Of a DNA stretch of 64,000 bases, positions 15,638-24,687 are shown in pieces. Within the stretch, counting starts at the first letter, position 1, and each line of letters opens with the position of its first letter. A program made the position numbers and the translations under genes. The stretch is from OLB6 sp964493635 (GTDB lineage: Bacteria > Bacteroidota > Ignavibacteria > Kapaibacteriales > Kapaibacteriaceae): assembly GCA_964493635.1 (NCBI GenBank), contig CAZBOW010000001.1, forward strand, positions 62,001 through 126,000, given 5' to 3'. Under the pieces are notes generated by a model. That model ran no database searches and was not told the origin of the DNA. It saw only the letters and a program-made list of their open reading frames with translations.

Positions 15638-17703
15638 ATGATGACACGCCTGATGTTTTGTTTGCTCTCGGCTGTTCTGGCCGTTTCCGTGGTCCATGCC
15701 GGTACGGTTACCATGCTGCCGATGAAGGCCACCGTGGATAAGCCCCTTACCATCGAGTACCGACCTGCCGAGCGCGATCTGGCATGGACGCAACAGGGCT
15801 CCGACGCAGGCCCGGTAACGGCAACGGTTCTCTGGATTCCCAATACCGAAGAACCGGCTACCGCTGTTGATGTGCCGATGAAACTCGTCGACGGACGATA
15901 CACGGCCGTGACGTCTATTCCGGCAGGAGCGGTGGCTGGGATCGTGCAGGTTGGTAACGGGATGTCCTACGATACAAACAACGAGATGTATTGGGAGGTC
16001 CTCGTGCACAACGCATCGGGGACACCGCTGGAGGGTGCCCACTTCCGGATGGCCATGGCCAACCTTGGAACGCTTCCGTCGGCGTATCAGAAGTCACTCG
16101 ATCAGGAAGAGGCCCTGCGTCATCTTGTTGAAGAGACGAAGCTGTACGGTCGAAATACATCGGCGCGCATCAACGAGATTTTCCTGATGGCCAACACCGA
16201 GCTGATTACGGCCGAGGAGGCTCAAGCTCGCCTGCGTGAACTCGTGGGTTCTACCACGGGGGCACCGCGGCAGCCCTCCGATCCGACGGAAGCCCTGGCG
16301 ATTGCCAATGCTCAGCGCCAAATGGGAATGGAGGCCGAGGCGGCAGCAACGCTAGCTCTGGCAGCGGAGCGCTTCCCGGCAAGCCGGCTTCGTGAGCAAA
16401 AGGGATTGGATGGTCTCAACCAAGCCAAGAGTGCCGAGGACTTCGTCCGCCGGGTGATCAACCACCTGCAGCAGTATCCCGAAAGCGGTGTCCGCAATGA
16501 GTTAATCGGTGCGGCGATCAATGCGGGATCACAGCATGGGGACATGGCATTGCTTGCCGACTTCCTGAAGCGCACTCCGAACGTTCCGGCCATTTCCTAC
16601 TATAACGCCGTAAACTACATCGGCGCGGTCGACTCGCTGCGGCCAACAGCTTTTGCCATGATTGCCGCGGGACTCAAGGCGGCCGACGGCGATGCGGAGC
16701 GTCCCAGCTACATCAGCCCCCTTCAATGGAAACAGCAGCAGCGGATTGCCAAGAGCTTACTGTACTTCGTCAAGGGTGCGATGCTGCAAGGCACCGATCT
16801 GGCCGCTGCAGCCGAGGCACTGGAGCAATCTGTGCAGTTTGGTGGTGCACAAACCGATAAGGCTTCCTACGAGCTGTACGTGGGTGTGCTGTCGCAGTTG
16901 GGCAAGACGGCCGACGTCCTCCGCATTGCTGAGCAGGCGATCCGCAGTGGTGCCTCGGCTCCCTCGATTGTTCAGGCCTACCGCACCGCAGCGGGCGCCG
17001 AGGCCTCGAACGACCAGGCCGTCGACGACGTTGATGAAAAACTCGCCGAGATGACCAAAGCCGGAAAGGCCAAACTGACGTCGCGCTTGGCCAAGGATAT
17101 GCTCAACCAGCCGATGATCGACGGGACGTTCACCACGATGGATGGTACGCCGATCAAGATTTCCGACTGGAAGAACAAGGNNNNNNNNNNNNNNNNNNNN
17201 NNNNNNNNNNNNNNNNNNNNNNNNNNNNNNNNNNNNNNNNNNNNNNNNNNNNNNNNNNNNNNNNNNNNNNNNNNNNNNNNACGTTCACCACGATGGATGG
17301 TACGCCGATCAAGATTTCCGACTGGAAGAACAAGGTGGTGATCCTCGATTTCTGGGCTACGTGGTGCGGTCCGTGCCGTAAGTCGTTTCCCGCCATGCAG
17401 CGCCTGTATGAGAAGTACAAGGATCACCCTAACGTGCAGTTTGCGATCGTCAACGTCTGGGAGCGATCGGACAACCGCACCAAGACGGTCCGCGACTTTT
17501 TAGCTCAAAACACGAATCTGACGTTCCCGATGTTCTTCGACTTGGACGATGCTACGGTAAGCAAGTACGGTGTCACGGGTATTCCCACCAAGTTCTACCT
17601 TGGGCGCGACGGCCGGATTCAATTCAAGGAAGTTGGCTACCTGCCCGACGAGCAGTTCATCGAAGATGCCACCAACAAAATTGAAGTTCTCTTGGAGAAG
17701 TAG
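15638..17703 (+). CDS. Large exported TlpA-like thiol-disulfide oxidoreductase (split by an assembly gap)
   Basis: When the duplicated 55 bp and 100 N are collapsed, this is one 636-residue protein. A signal peptide (MFCLLSAVLAVSVVHAG) is followed by an Ig-like N-terminal region, a helical TPR-like middle (about residues 170-480) and a C-terminal thioredoxin fold with the CxxC motif in WATWCGPCRKSF. The cis-Pro is in VTGIPTKFYL. Such proteins reduce or exchange disulfides in the periplasm, for example in cytochrome c maturation or protection of secreted proteins. The in-frame start at 15638 begins the signal peptide. Read literally, the N run gives a frameshift; this is an artefact. A T-rich stretch precedes the start. 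Confidence 0.88.
17181..17280. other. Assembly gap of 100 N flanked by an exact 55-bp duplication
   Basis: Bases 17126-17180 and 17281-17335 are identical. The gap is therefore an unmerged contig overlap rather than missing sequence. Confidence 0.95.
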
Positions 17704-17708
17704 GGGGC

Positions 17709-18182
17709 TCACGGCGCAGCCCGCTGGACGGCCACCACGGTGATGGCACAGTCGATGAACGGCGACGTATACCGAAACGTCTGCACGTTGCGGTCGTCGG
17801 CAGCAGCTTGGGCGGTGCCGATGACCATCACGTAGGCGATATCGGCAGTAGGGAAGCCATCGCTCTGCAGGGCGCGCATGTTCCGCAACTGCTTCGACTG
17901 CGCATCGTAGGCATGCGTGTCGTCGCACATCGTGATAAATGTGATCTGGCCTTGATGCAACATCGCCACAGGAACTCGCCCCCTACCTGAAGGCGTGTCC
18001 TGCATCTGCACGCGATGTTCGGTGCGAACCCATCCACTTGTGCGGGCACGCAGCGCCGCAGCCACCGTTTCACAGAGCTCCGATCGCGACACGACCGGCG
18101 CCGCCATGCCAGCGGCAAGCACCATGCGGGCAAGCGCTGCCTCGGCAGCACGATGGACAATCTGTTCGGAGGTGGGGAGCAC
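17709..18182 (-). CDS. Unknown protein paired with a divergent Xre regulator
   Basis: A 157-residue soluble protein that I cannot assign. The N-terminal half is Ala-rich helical (RAAEAALARMVLAAGM). The second half alternates strand-like segments (GQITFITMC, IAYVMVIGTA) with a polar helix (YDAQSKQLRNMRAL), vaguely like a nuclease-type alpha/beta core in which the acidic-x-Lys signature is absent. The GTG start at 18182 is the best choice: longer in-frame extensions run antisense through the Xre gene. A perfect palindrome lies between the two divergent starts. An Xre partner is usual for toxin, phage or restriction genes, but no such role can be shown here. Confidence 0.6.
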   Translation of the reverse strand: MLPTSEQIVHRAAEAALARMVLAAGMAAPVVSRSELCETVAAALRARTSGWVRTEHRVQMQDTPSGRGRVPVAMLHQGQITFITMCDDTHAYDAQSKQLRNMRALQSDGFPTADIAYVMVIGTAQAAADDRNVQTFRYTSPFIDCAITVVAVQRAAP

Positions 18183-18210
18183 AACGGGAATTAACCACAA
18201 CTTACCGTAA

Positions 18211-18224
18211 AGGCCAAATGGCCT
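18211..18224. promoter_or_regulatory. Palindrome AGGCCA-AA-TGGCCT, candidate operator
   Basis: A perfect 6-bp inverted repeat with a 2-base centre, in the 76-bp region between the Xre gene and the divergent unknown gene. Its position suits autoregulation by the Xre protein; this is inference. Confidence 0.45.
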
Positions 18225-18258
18225 AAACAAAGGCGCGGGCGGGGTATAGCTTGCTTCT

Positions 18259-18543
18259 ATGCCCCGTCCACTGCGTGAATTGGAACTGCCGTATGGTCGG
18301 CCTCGAGATCCGGTTGAGGCCTTTGCCATGGTAGTGCGTAGCAGGCGGCTCGAGCTAGGTATGACACAAAGCGACTTTGAAGAGGATGACGCTCTTGATC
18401 GGTCGTACATGTCCAAATTGGAGCTCGCAAAACGCACTCCGGATTTGTTGACGTTCTTCTATATCGCCAAGAAGCTTCAGCTCAAGCCGCACGAGCTGGT
18501 ACAGCGCATCGAAGAAATGCTGGATCCGTTATCGCTCGAATAG
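18259..18543 (+). CDS. Xre-type helix-turn-helix regulator
   Basis: A 94-residue DNA-binding protein. The Cro/CI-type HTH spans about residues 20-80 (VVRSRRLELGMTQSDFEE, then DRSYMSKLELAKRTPDLLTF), with a short C-terminal helix (ELVQRIEEMLD). It is a single-domain regulator, probably dimeric. It diverges from the unknown gene at 17709-18182, with a palindrome between them, so it may repress both. Its 3' end overlaps the convergent gene by 15 bases. The HTH lacks the usual Gln in the second helix start context, having DALDRSYMSKLE, but remains typical overall. Confidence 0.88.
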   Translation: MPRPLRELELPYGRPRDPVEAFAMVVRSRRLELGMTQSDFEEDDALDRSYMSKLELAKRTPDLLTFFYIAKKLQLKPHELVQRIEEMLDPLSLE

Positions 18544-19704
18544 GCACCCGGAGCTGCCCGTCCACGGGTCGACGTTATAGCGGGCCCCCATCATGGCGTG
18601 ACGTCCCGTGCGTGCCATGGCCATCACGGGAATCGGATCGGGGGTATTGGGGAACCACAGCAGCATAACCCGGATCTCCACCTTGTTCATGCCGTACGGC
18701 GTAGCAATACAGGGTGCGTACTCCACCTTTTCCTGAAGGATCCATTGGGATCGCTCACCGGTTGGTATCGCAGTAATATCGGCCTCGGTAGGAACAACGT
18801 TTACGCCTTTTCCGGCAAAGGAGTACAGTGGTTTCAGCACGAAACGGTCGAGCTGTGATGGGAGATCGTCGAGCTGATGCAGGAAGGTTGTACGAGGTAC
18901 CGAAGCATGCTGCAGGTAGGGCATCGACGCCTTGGAGATGCGGAAGTACCAGTTGGGATGTCCCGCCCACTGGACATCAAGGTCGTCACTCCAGGAAAAA
19001 TCCGGGAGGACGTCCAGATCGTCGAGCTCGTCGATGATCGCACGGTTCAGGATGCGCTCGATCGTGCGCGTCTGACCGTCGATCGTCACCACAAGGTTGC
19101 GCCCCTGCTTGCGCACGTCGCGCAGGTTGATGGTCCGCACGCCCACGTACTTCTCCATGGCGATGAAGTCCGTGCGTGTTTTTTGGTGCTGCGGGTCGAT
19201 CTCCATGATGAAGGTTGCTGCAGGGTCGGCGTCGGCATAGACGGCTGTGCGCAACAGCTGGAAGTATGTCTCACGGGTGGTGGCACCACGCATCAGTGGC
19301 GTAGCCCCCTCCAATCCATACTGATCGATCATCATCTGAGCATACAGATGCTGATAGGCATAGAGTGAGGGGAAGCCCTGCAGTTCAATCAGCTTTGGAC
19401 CGTGATCCGTGACGGCAAAGTCTACTACCGAGAAGAGGGGCAGGGGGCTCTCATTGCGCACGCGAAACCGAGGCTGGAGTGTCTGCTCGGAGGCGGCGTA
19501 CGCTTCCGGGGCAACGCACTGTCGAATGATGCTGATCGCAGCTTCCTCGAGCTGCTGCTGAAACGCGCCGGACACGAAAATGGGCATCTCGCAGACGCGG
19601 TAGTCGATGCGCATTCCCAGCCACTGTTCAAGATTCTCACAGAAGGCGCGGTACGATTTGTCGGTCACCCGATGGACGAAGGCCTCCTGGAGATCTGGTC
19701 TCAT
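18529..19704 (-). CDS. Conserved ATP-grasp-like protein of unknown function
   Basis: A 391-residue cytoplasmic protein. The C-terminal third resembles an ATP-grasp fold: FVLKPLYSFAGKGV fits the Lys/Gly-rich nucleotide loop, WILQEKVEYAP the adenine-side strand, and KVEIRVMLLW the following acidic strand. The N-terminal part has LIELQGFPSLYAYQ, which looks like a substrate-binding loop. No precise family is certain. The start at 19704 forms an ATGA overlap with the amidohydrolase stop; a longer in-frame ATG at 19719 is less likely. It is the last gene of a ferredoxin-amidohydrolase-ATP-grasp set and overlaps the Xre gene end tail to tail. Confidence 0.7.
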   Translation of the reverse strand: MRPDLQEAFVHRVTDKSYRAFCENLEQWLGMRIDYRVCEMPIFVSGAFQQQLEEAAISIIRQCVAPEAYAASEQTLQPRFRVRNESPLPLFSVVDFAVTDHGPKLIELQGFPSLYAYQHLYAQMMIDQYGLEGATPLMRGATTRETYFQLLRTAVYADADPAATFIMEIDPQHQKTRTDFIAMEKYVGVRTINLRDVRKQGRNLVVTIDGQTRTIERILNRAIIDELDDLDVLPDFSWSDDLDVQWAGHPNWYFRISKASMPYLQHASVPRTTFLHQLDDLPSQLDRFVLKPLYSFAGKGVNVVPTEADITAIPTGERSQWILQEKVEYAPCIATPYGMNKVEIRVMLLWFPNTPDPIPVMAMARTGRHAMMGARYNVDPWTGSSGCLFER

Positions 19705-20568
19705 GCCACATACCGGCACTGACCGGCCATGAAGGTAGCAAGGACGCGAATCGAGGCGAGCTCCTCAGGCGCACAGGTCGTAGGATCACGATCAAGGACT
19801 ACCACATCGGCGTCGAAGCCCAAGGCAATGGTACCACGCCGGTAGTCGACGTCGGCGGAGGCATGAGCCGTACGGCCGAACGCCTGCAGAGCCTCATCGA
19901 TCGTGATACGCTCGTGGGGCTGCCAGCGACGACCTACAAAGTCGGCAAGGCCGGCAAGGACAGAGGCCGATTCGATTGGTGCATCGCTACCGCCAGCCAA
20001 TCGAACACCAGCATCAAGCAGACTGCGCCAGCGATAGGCATCACCAAGGCGGTCGGCGCCGAGTCGGCGTTCGGCCATGGAGGCATCACTGGTGCAGTGC
20101 GACGGTTGCACACAGGCGAAGACGCCAAGGTCGGCACAACGCGTTACGTCCGTTGCCTGCATGTGTTGAGCATGTTCGATGCGTAGTACCAGATCCTGAG
20201 CATCGGGCCACGATCGTACGATGGTATAGGCATCCAATACTTCACGAACGGCGGCATCACCAATGGCATGCACNNNNNNNNNNNNNNNNNNNNNNNNNNN
20301 NNNNNNNNNNNNNNNNNNNNNNNNNNNNNNNNNNNNNNNNNNNNNNNNNNNNNNNNNNNNNNNNNNNNNNNNNGCTCGTGGCCGTGTGCAGCGACGGCAT
20401 CATCAGCCGCTGACCCAATCCCATCAGGTGGAGGTGATTGTCAACAAAGCCGGGAAGGACGGTCGCACCTGGAAAGGTGTACGACGACGTCTCATTACGA
20501 ATAACAACTCCGTCGCCACTTCCGGGCAGGATAGCGCGGATCCGACCTCGTTCGAAGTGCAGTTCCAT
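19701..20568 (-). CDS. Amidohydrolase, YtcJ-like (interrupted by an assembly gap)
   Basis: Only the ends are visible: 65 N-terminal residues with the metal-binding HxH in GFVDNHLHLMG, and 190 C-terminal residues with LRIEHAQ (metal-ligand His), LAGGSDAPIES (the catalytic Asp) and the composite-domain end GTIALGFDADVVVLDRDP. Family members usually have 480-560 residues, so I infer some 700-900 bases are missing in the gap. The enzyme is a metal-dependent hydrolase of unknown substrate. It starts 7 bases after the ferredoxin stop and its own stop overlaps the ATP-grasp-like gene. No flanking duplication is present, so this gap is real. Confidence 0.85.
20274..20373. other. Assembly gap of 100 N with unrelated flanks
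   Basis: The flanks do not repeat each other, so sequence is truly missing inside the amidohydrolase gene. The N count is a placeholder. Confidence 0.9.
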
Positions 20569-20575
20569 GAGCCAC

Positions 20576-20923
20576 TCAGTTCCGCAGGCGAATCGTATCG
20601 ATACCGTCGAGGTAGTCTTTCTTTTGCAGGAGCTGCTCTTCGCTTTCCACGTTGTTCGGATCAGGCAAGCAGCAATCTACCGGACACACTGCTGCGCACT
20701 GTGGTTCGTCATGGAAGCCTTTGCACTCGGTACACTTGTCCGGAACGATGTAATAGAACTCCGGTGAGAAGAACTCGCCCTTGAAGTTTCCGGGTGATGT
20801 ACTGTCGGAGTAGGTGGTACCGGCTAGCTCCCATGTTGCCCCGGCTTCATAGATCGCCGTGTTGGGGCACTCAGGTTCGCAGGCACCGCAGTTGATACAG
20901 TCGGACGTAATGTAGATAGCCAT
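20576..20923 (-). CDS. 2[4Fe-4S] ferredoxin, YfhL-like with an insertion
   Basis: A 115-residue electron carrier. The first cluster motif is CINCGACEPECP at residues 9-20; the second uses CTECKG and CAAVCPVDC at about residues 64-83. Between them is an insertion of about 35 residues, and the C-terminal helix extends to the end, so it is longer than the classical 55-85-residue ferredoxins but similar to the YfhL/Chromatium-vinosum type. It is the first gene of an operon with the amidohydrolase and ATP-grasp-like gene. A TACCTTTG promoter box lies 41 bases upstream of its ATG. Confidence 0.92.
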   Translation of the reverse strand: MAIYITSDCINCGACEPECPNTAIYEAGATWELAGTTYSDSTSPGNFKGEFFSPEFYYIVPDKCTECKGFHDEPQCAAVCPVDCCLPDPNNVESEEQLLQKKDYLDGIDTIRLRN

Positions 20924-20964
20924 AGCAACAATACAATCGTAGTGGGATCAGGTGGACACGAATA

Positions 20965-20972
20965 CAAAGGTA
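20965..20972 (-). promoter_or_regulatory. TACCTTTG promoter box for the ferredoxin operon
   Basis: The minus strand matches TAnnTTTG in the divergent region between the ferredoxin and TonB receptor genes. The same octamer occurs before glmS. No convincing -33 box was found. Confidence 0.45.
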
Positions 20973-21056
20973 GGGAACACAACAGGAACGTTTAGCGTTC
21001 CGCACCGTTGGACGACGCTCCAGGCACATCACCCCCACTATCCCCGCTGCACCTCT

Positions 21057-23336
21057 GTGGATTACCGTACGCTTTGTTCTCTGGTGGTCACCCTGTTGAT
21101 CACCATGCTCCTATCGACCACCACGTCCGTGGCAGCCGTCGCCGAGCCGGCTGACGGTCAGGTGAGTGGCTTTGTTCAGGACTCGGTGACCTCCGAGACG
21201 ATCGTTGGGGCCACGGTCCTGGTGAAGGGTACGCAAAAGGGAGCCTACACAAACAAGGCAGGGTTTTTCTCGATCTCCGGCCTGCAACCAGGCTCCTACA
21301 CTCTGCAGGTATCGTTTCTTGGCTATGAGCGCGGCGAGGTGCCCATCACCATTCTGCCAACAGGTGGCACGTCGGTGCGTGTCCGTCTGCGACAGGCTTC
21401 GATCATGAAGGAGCAGGTTACCGTTCAGGCCGAACGCGAAAATGAGAAACGGCAGATCAGTGTCTCGCGTGTGAACATCCCCATGCAGCAGGTCAATCAG
21501 ATGCGCATTGGTGGCGAGGCCGACATCTTCCGAGCCATTCAAATGCTGCCGGGCGTGCTCACCTCCTCACAGATCTCCAGCGGTTTGTTCATCCGCGGTG
21601 GTTCGCCCGATCAAAACCTGATTCAGTTGGATGGGATGACGGTCTACAATCCTACGCACCTGTTTGGATTTATCAGTGCCTTCAACACCGATGCCGTAAA
21701 AGATGTCGAACTCTTGAAAGGGGGCTTCCCTGCAGAGTATGGCGGCAGGTTGTCGGCCGTACTGAACGTGACGCAGAAGGATGGTAACCGCGACCGCATC
21801 GAGGGATTGGTGGGCGTAGGATTGATCTCATCTCGTGCGTCGTTGCAGGGTCCGCTCGGAAATGGATCGTGGTTCTTTGGGGCCCGTCGCACGTACCTGG
21901 ATCTTCTTCTTGGCCTGATACCGGAGGATCCGGAAAATCCGTTCCCGTCGTTCAACTTCTACGACGTGAATATGAAGATCACGCAAAACCTCGGTGATAA
22001 TGACAAACTCTCGGTGACGGGCTTCATTACCAACGACGTCCTTGGGCTGCAGCAACCGGGGTTGCTGTTCTCGCTGGGTGTTGGTAATCAGGCCGGCTCG
22101 CTCAACTGGACGCATATCTTCGGCAACGATCTCTTCCTGCAGACCACGGCGTCGGCCTCTCGCTACAGCAATGGATTCAACGGGAACAATGGTGGCTTCA
22201 GCTTCGAGATCCAGAACAGCATCGTCGACTACACGCTGAAGTCCGGTCTGGAGTGGTACGTCTCGGACAACGTCACCCTGAAAACCGGATACGAGGGTAC
22301 CATCTACAACTTTACCTACGACCAGAAATCGGCGTCGGAGAACGACAACACCGGCGGCACAGCACAGCGACGTCTCGACCTCTGGGATAACATCCACGCG
22401 GGGTATGTGCAGGCCAACGTGTTGTTCGCCGATCGCTTCTCACTCCAGACGGGTCTGCGCGCCAACTACTGGTCGAACAGTCAGGAGTTTCTGGTTGATC
22501 CTCGCATTGCACTGCGGTATCAACTCAGCGACGACGTTGCTCTGAAGGCATCGTGGGGGGTATTCCATCAGTACCTGCGTCTTGCCAGCTCTCCTGACTT
22601 CTCCTTCTTCGACACGTGGCTTCCCACCGACGGCACGGTGGCTCCTGGGCGAGCAACCCACTACATAGTGGCCATCGAGACGCAGCCATTCGAAGGCTAT
22701 ACGTTCAACGTCGATCTCTACTACAAGAAGCTCAACAACATCAACGAGCTGCAGAACAATCAGACTCCAGCCTCCCGCGTTGCCGATATTTTCTTCATTG
22801 GCGACGGAGAGGCCTATGGCGCAGAGCTCTTCCTGCAGAAGAAGATTGGTCGCCTCAGCGGCTGGGTTGGCTATGCCCTCGGGTGGGTGTTTGCCACATT
22901 TGATAGCGTCAATCGCGGGGCTACCTTCCGGCCCAAGTATGATCGCCGCCACGACTTTAAAGTCACGGCCCTGTATACCCTGAGCGATCACTGGGAGATC
23001 GGTGCCAGCTTTATGTTCCAGTCGGGCCAATCGTACACGGGTGCGACGTCGCAACTTGGGGCACGCATGCCAGGCTGGGAAGGGAACATCGTCATGGTCA
23101 ATCCGTCTCAGCGATGGGGCTTGCGCCTTCCAAACTCCCACCAACTCAATCTGAACATCAACTACAACACGCAGGTGTGGGATCTGCCGTTCCGCATCTT
23201 CTTGGACGTGTACAATGTGTACTCCCGACGCGACATCTGGTTCCGATTCTATGATACAACGGGGCCCCTTCCCGAGGTGACGGATGTACGTCTGCTTCCG
23301 ATTCTTCCCACAATCTCTGTGGAGCTAAAGTTTTGA
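21057..23336 (+). CDS. TonB-dependent outer-membrane receptor with carboxypeptidase-like N-terminal domain
   Basis: About 759 residues. A signal peptide (LCSLVVTLLITMLL, cleavage near VAAVA) is followed by a carboxypeptidase-regulatory-like domain (GFVQDSVTSETIVGATVLV, about residues 35-115), the plug domain (RAIQMLPGV, then GLFIRGGSPDQNLIQLDG) and a beta barrel ending with aromatic/hydrophobic ISVELKF. It imports a large substrate such as a siderophore, peptide or glycan, using TonB energy. The GTG at 21057 is chosen because it opens the signal peptide; the frame also runs back to a GTG at 20952. Its stop overlaps a TTG start of the DUF4249 lipoprotein (TTGA), a known receptor-lipoprotein pairing. 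Confidence 0.9.
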   Translation: MDYRTLCSLVVTLLITMLLSTTTSVAAVAEPADGQVSGFVQDSVTSETIVGATVLVKGTQKGAYTNKAGFFSISGLQPGSYTLQVSFLGYERGEVPITILPTGGTSVRVRLRQASIMKEQVTVQAERENEKRQISVSRVNIPMQQVNQMRIGGEADIFRAIQMLPGVLTSSQISSGLFIRGGSPDQNLIQLDGMTVYNPTHLFGFISAFNTDAVKDVELLKGGFPAEYGGRLSAVLNVTQKDGNRDRIEGLVGVGLISSRASLQGPLGNGSWFFGARRTYLDLLLGLIPEDPENPFPSFNFYDVNMKITQNLGDNDKLSVTGFITNDVLGLQQPGLLFSLGVGNQAGSLNWTHIFGNDLFLQTTASASRYSNGFNGNNGGFSFEIQNSIVDYTLKSGLEWYVSDNVTLKTGYEGTIYNFTYDQKSASENDNTGGTAQRRLDLWDNIHAGYVQANVLFADRFSLQTGLRANYWSNSQEFLVDPRIALRYQLSDDVALKASWGVFHQYLRLASSPDFSFFDTWLPTDGTVAPGRATHYIVAIETQPFEGYTFNVDLYYKKLNNINELQNNQTPASRVADIFFIGDGEAYGAELFLQKKIGRLSGWVGYALGWVFATFDSVNRGATFRPKYDRRHDFKVTALYTLSDHWEIGASFMFQSGQSYTGATSQLGARMPGWEGNIVMVNPSQRWGLRLPNSHQLNLNINYNTQVWDLPFRIFLDVYNVYSRRDIWFRFYDTTGPLPEVTDVRLLPILPTISVELKF

Positions 23337-23679
23337 CATCCCGACCCATACCGATACTGCTGGCCCTGGTTGGACTGTCGCTCCTTGTTTCGTGCGCAGA
23401 TCCCGTTCCCGACGACTACGTTCCCGAGCTCGTTGTGGAAGGCTTCGCCATTGCCGGACAGCCCCTTTCCAACATCCGCATTTTTGCGACCCAGCCCTTG
23501 AGCGATACGTTTTCGCTCGAGAAGGCCATGATTCGGGATGCAGAGGTGCTCCTGACGGAAAACGGTACGCCCCTGCCGGTGCAGTATGTTTCCGGTGACC
23601 GTGGCGGCTACTATGAGGTTGCCGACCCATCCTTCCGAGTGAAGGAAGAGTCGACCTACGAGCTGGAAGTCCGAGCTAT
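23333..23679 (+). CDS. DUF4249-type lipoprotein, 3' part lost in gap
   Basis: The visible 115 residues begin with a lipoprotein signal (LALVGLSLLVSC, lipid Cys at residue 21) and continue with the DUF4249-like start VPELVVEGFAIAGQPLSNIRI. This family is encoded next to TonB receptors in Bacteroidota, presumably as a surface or periplasmic partner. Full-length members have some 270-380 residues, so the remainder lies in the gap. The start is a TTG overlapping the receptor stop; no ATG or GTG is in frame before the signal peptide. Confidence 0.8.
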
Positions 23680-23779
23680 NNNNNNNNNNNNNNNNNNNNN
23701 NNNNNNNNNNNNNNNNNNNNNNNNNNNNNNNNNNNNNNNNNNNNNNNNNNNNNNNNNNNNNNNNNNNNNNNNNNNNNNN
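23680..23779. other. Assembly gap of 100 N between convergent genes
   Basis: The flanks are unrelated. The 3' ends of the DUF4249 gene (plus strand) and the RdgB-fusion gene (minus strand) are missing, and other sequence could be too. Confidence 0.9.
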
Positions 23780-24687
23780 CCACGCTCGCGAAAAGCCTCT
23801 ACATCGAATGCCTCTGCGGAATCAACTACGCGTGTACCGGTGCGCTCCTGCCAGTAGGTGTGTAGTGCTGTAAGCGATTCGATCGCTGCGGGAAAGCCGG
23901 CAAACAGGTACGACTGCAGCAGACACTCATAGGCAGCCTTCGCATCATCCTGGGTGAGGACACCGTGCTGAAGGGTAGATGTCAGAAGCTCGTTGTTGCC
24001 CACTGCTGCAGCATACGAGAGGGTCAGTAGTGTTGTGAGCGGAGATGATGGATCTTGTGCTCGATCATGAGCCACAGCATTCGACCACAGCGGGAGAAGC
24101 TGCGGAATCATCCTCTGCATCGCTCGACCACGATGGCTGCGCTGATGCTTCTCCTGCGGTGTGAGTTCGGCAAAGGTTCGATCGTCGCCGCTGGCCGTAA
24201 ACAGGGGGTCGTATCCGAATCCATGCGAGCCACGCTCTCGGATACCTACCGTTCCATCACAGCTCCCTTCGGCAAACACCGTACGCAGGTCGTCCACATA
24301 GCACAGCACACATCGAAAGGCCGCCGCCGATTGTTCGAGGCCCAGCGATCGCAGGGACTGTACGAGAAGCTGTCGGTTGTCGGCATCGGTGGCCTCCGGG
24401 CCGGCATACCGCGCCGAGTGCACGCCGGGAGCCCCCTTCAGGGCATCGACCTCCAACCCGGAGTCATCAGCCAGGCAGGGCAGACCCGTGGCAGCGTGAA
24501 AGGCCCTGGCCTTGAGGTAGGCGTTCTCTTCGAAGGTTGACCCCGACTCGTCCGGTTGCAGCTCACAGCCAACATCGCGCGGGCTCAGCAGAACAACATC
24601 CGGACCAAACAGGGCACGGAATTCCTCGACCTTGTGGGCGTTATTTGTTGCCAGCAGGATGCGTTGTTGATCGTTATGCGTTGTCAT
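23780..24687 (-). CDS. XTP/dITP pyrophosphatase fused to a carboxymuconolactone-decarboxylase-like domain; 3' end in gap
   Basis: Residues 1-195 are a complete RdgB/HAM1 domain: the N-terminal LLATNNAHKVEEF, the SGSTFEENAYLKA and LADDSGLEVDAL motifs, GFGYDPLF and the C-terminal SHRGRAMQRM. It cleans non-canonical purine nucleotides by releasing pyrophosphate. In the same frame a second domain (about residues 210-285) matches the carboxymuconolactone-decarboxylase/AhpD helix pair, with VLTQDDAKAAYECLLQSYL and FAGFPAAIESL. The CxxC of AhpD is absent. This is an unusual fusion. The ATG at 24687 overlaps the aminotransferase stop; a longer frame reaches 24714. The C-terminus is cut by the gap. 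Confidence 0.88.

Noticed and set aside
17126..17703. Apparent frameshift and duplicated segment in the TlpA-like gene
   Set aside because: The duplicate is exactly 55 bp around 100 N and removing it restores the frame; it is an assembly artefact, not a real mutation or repeat.
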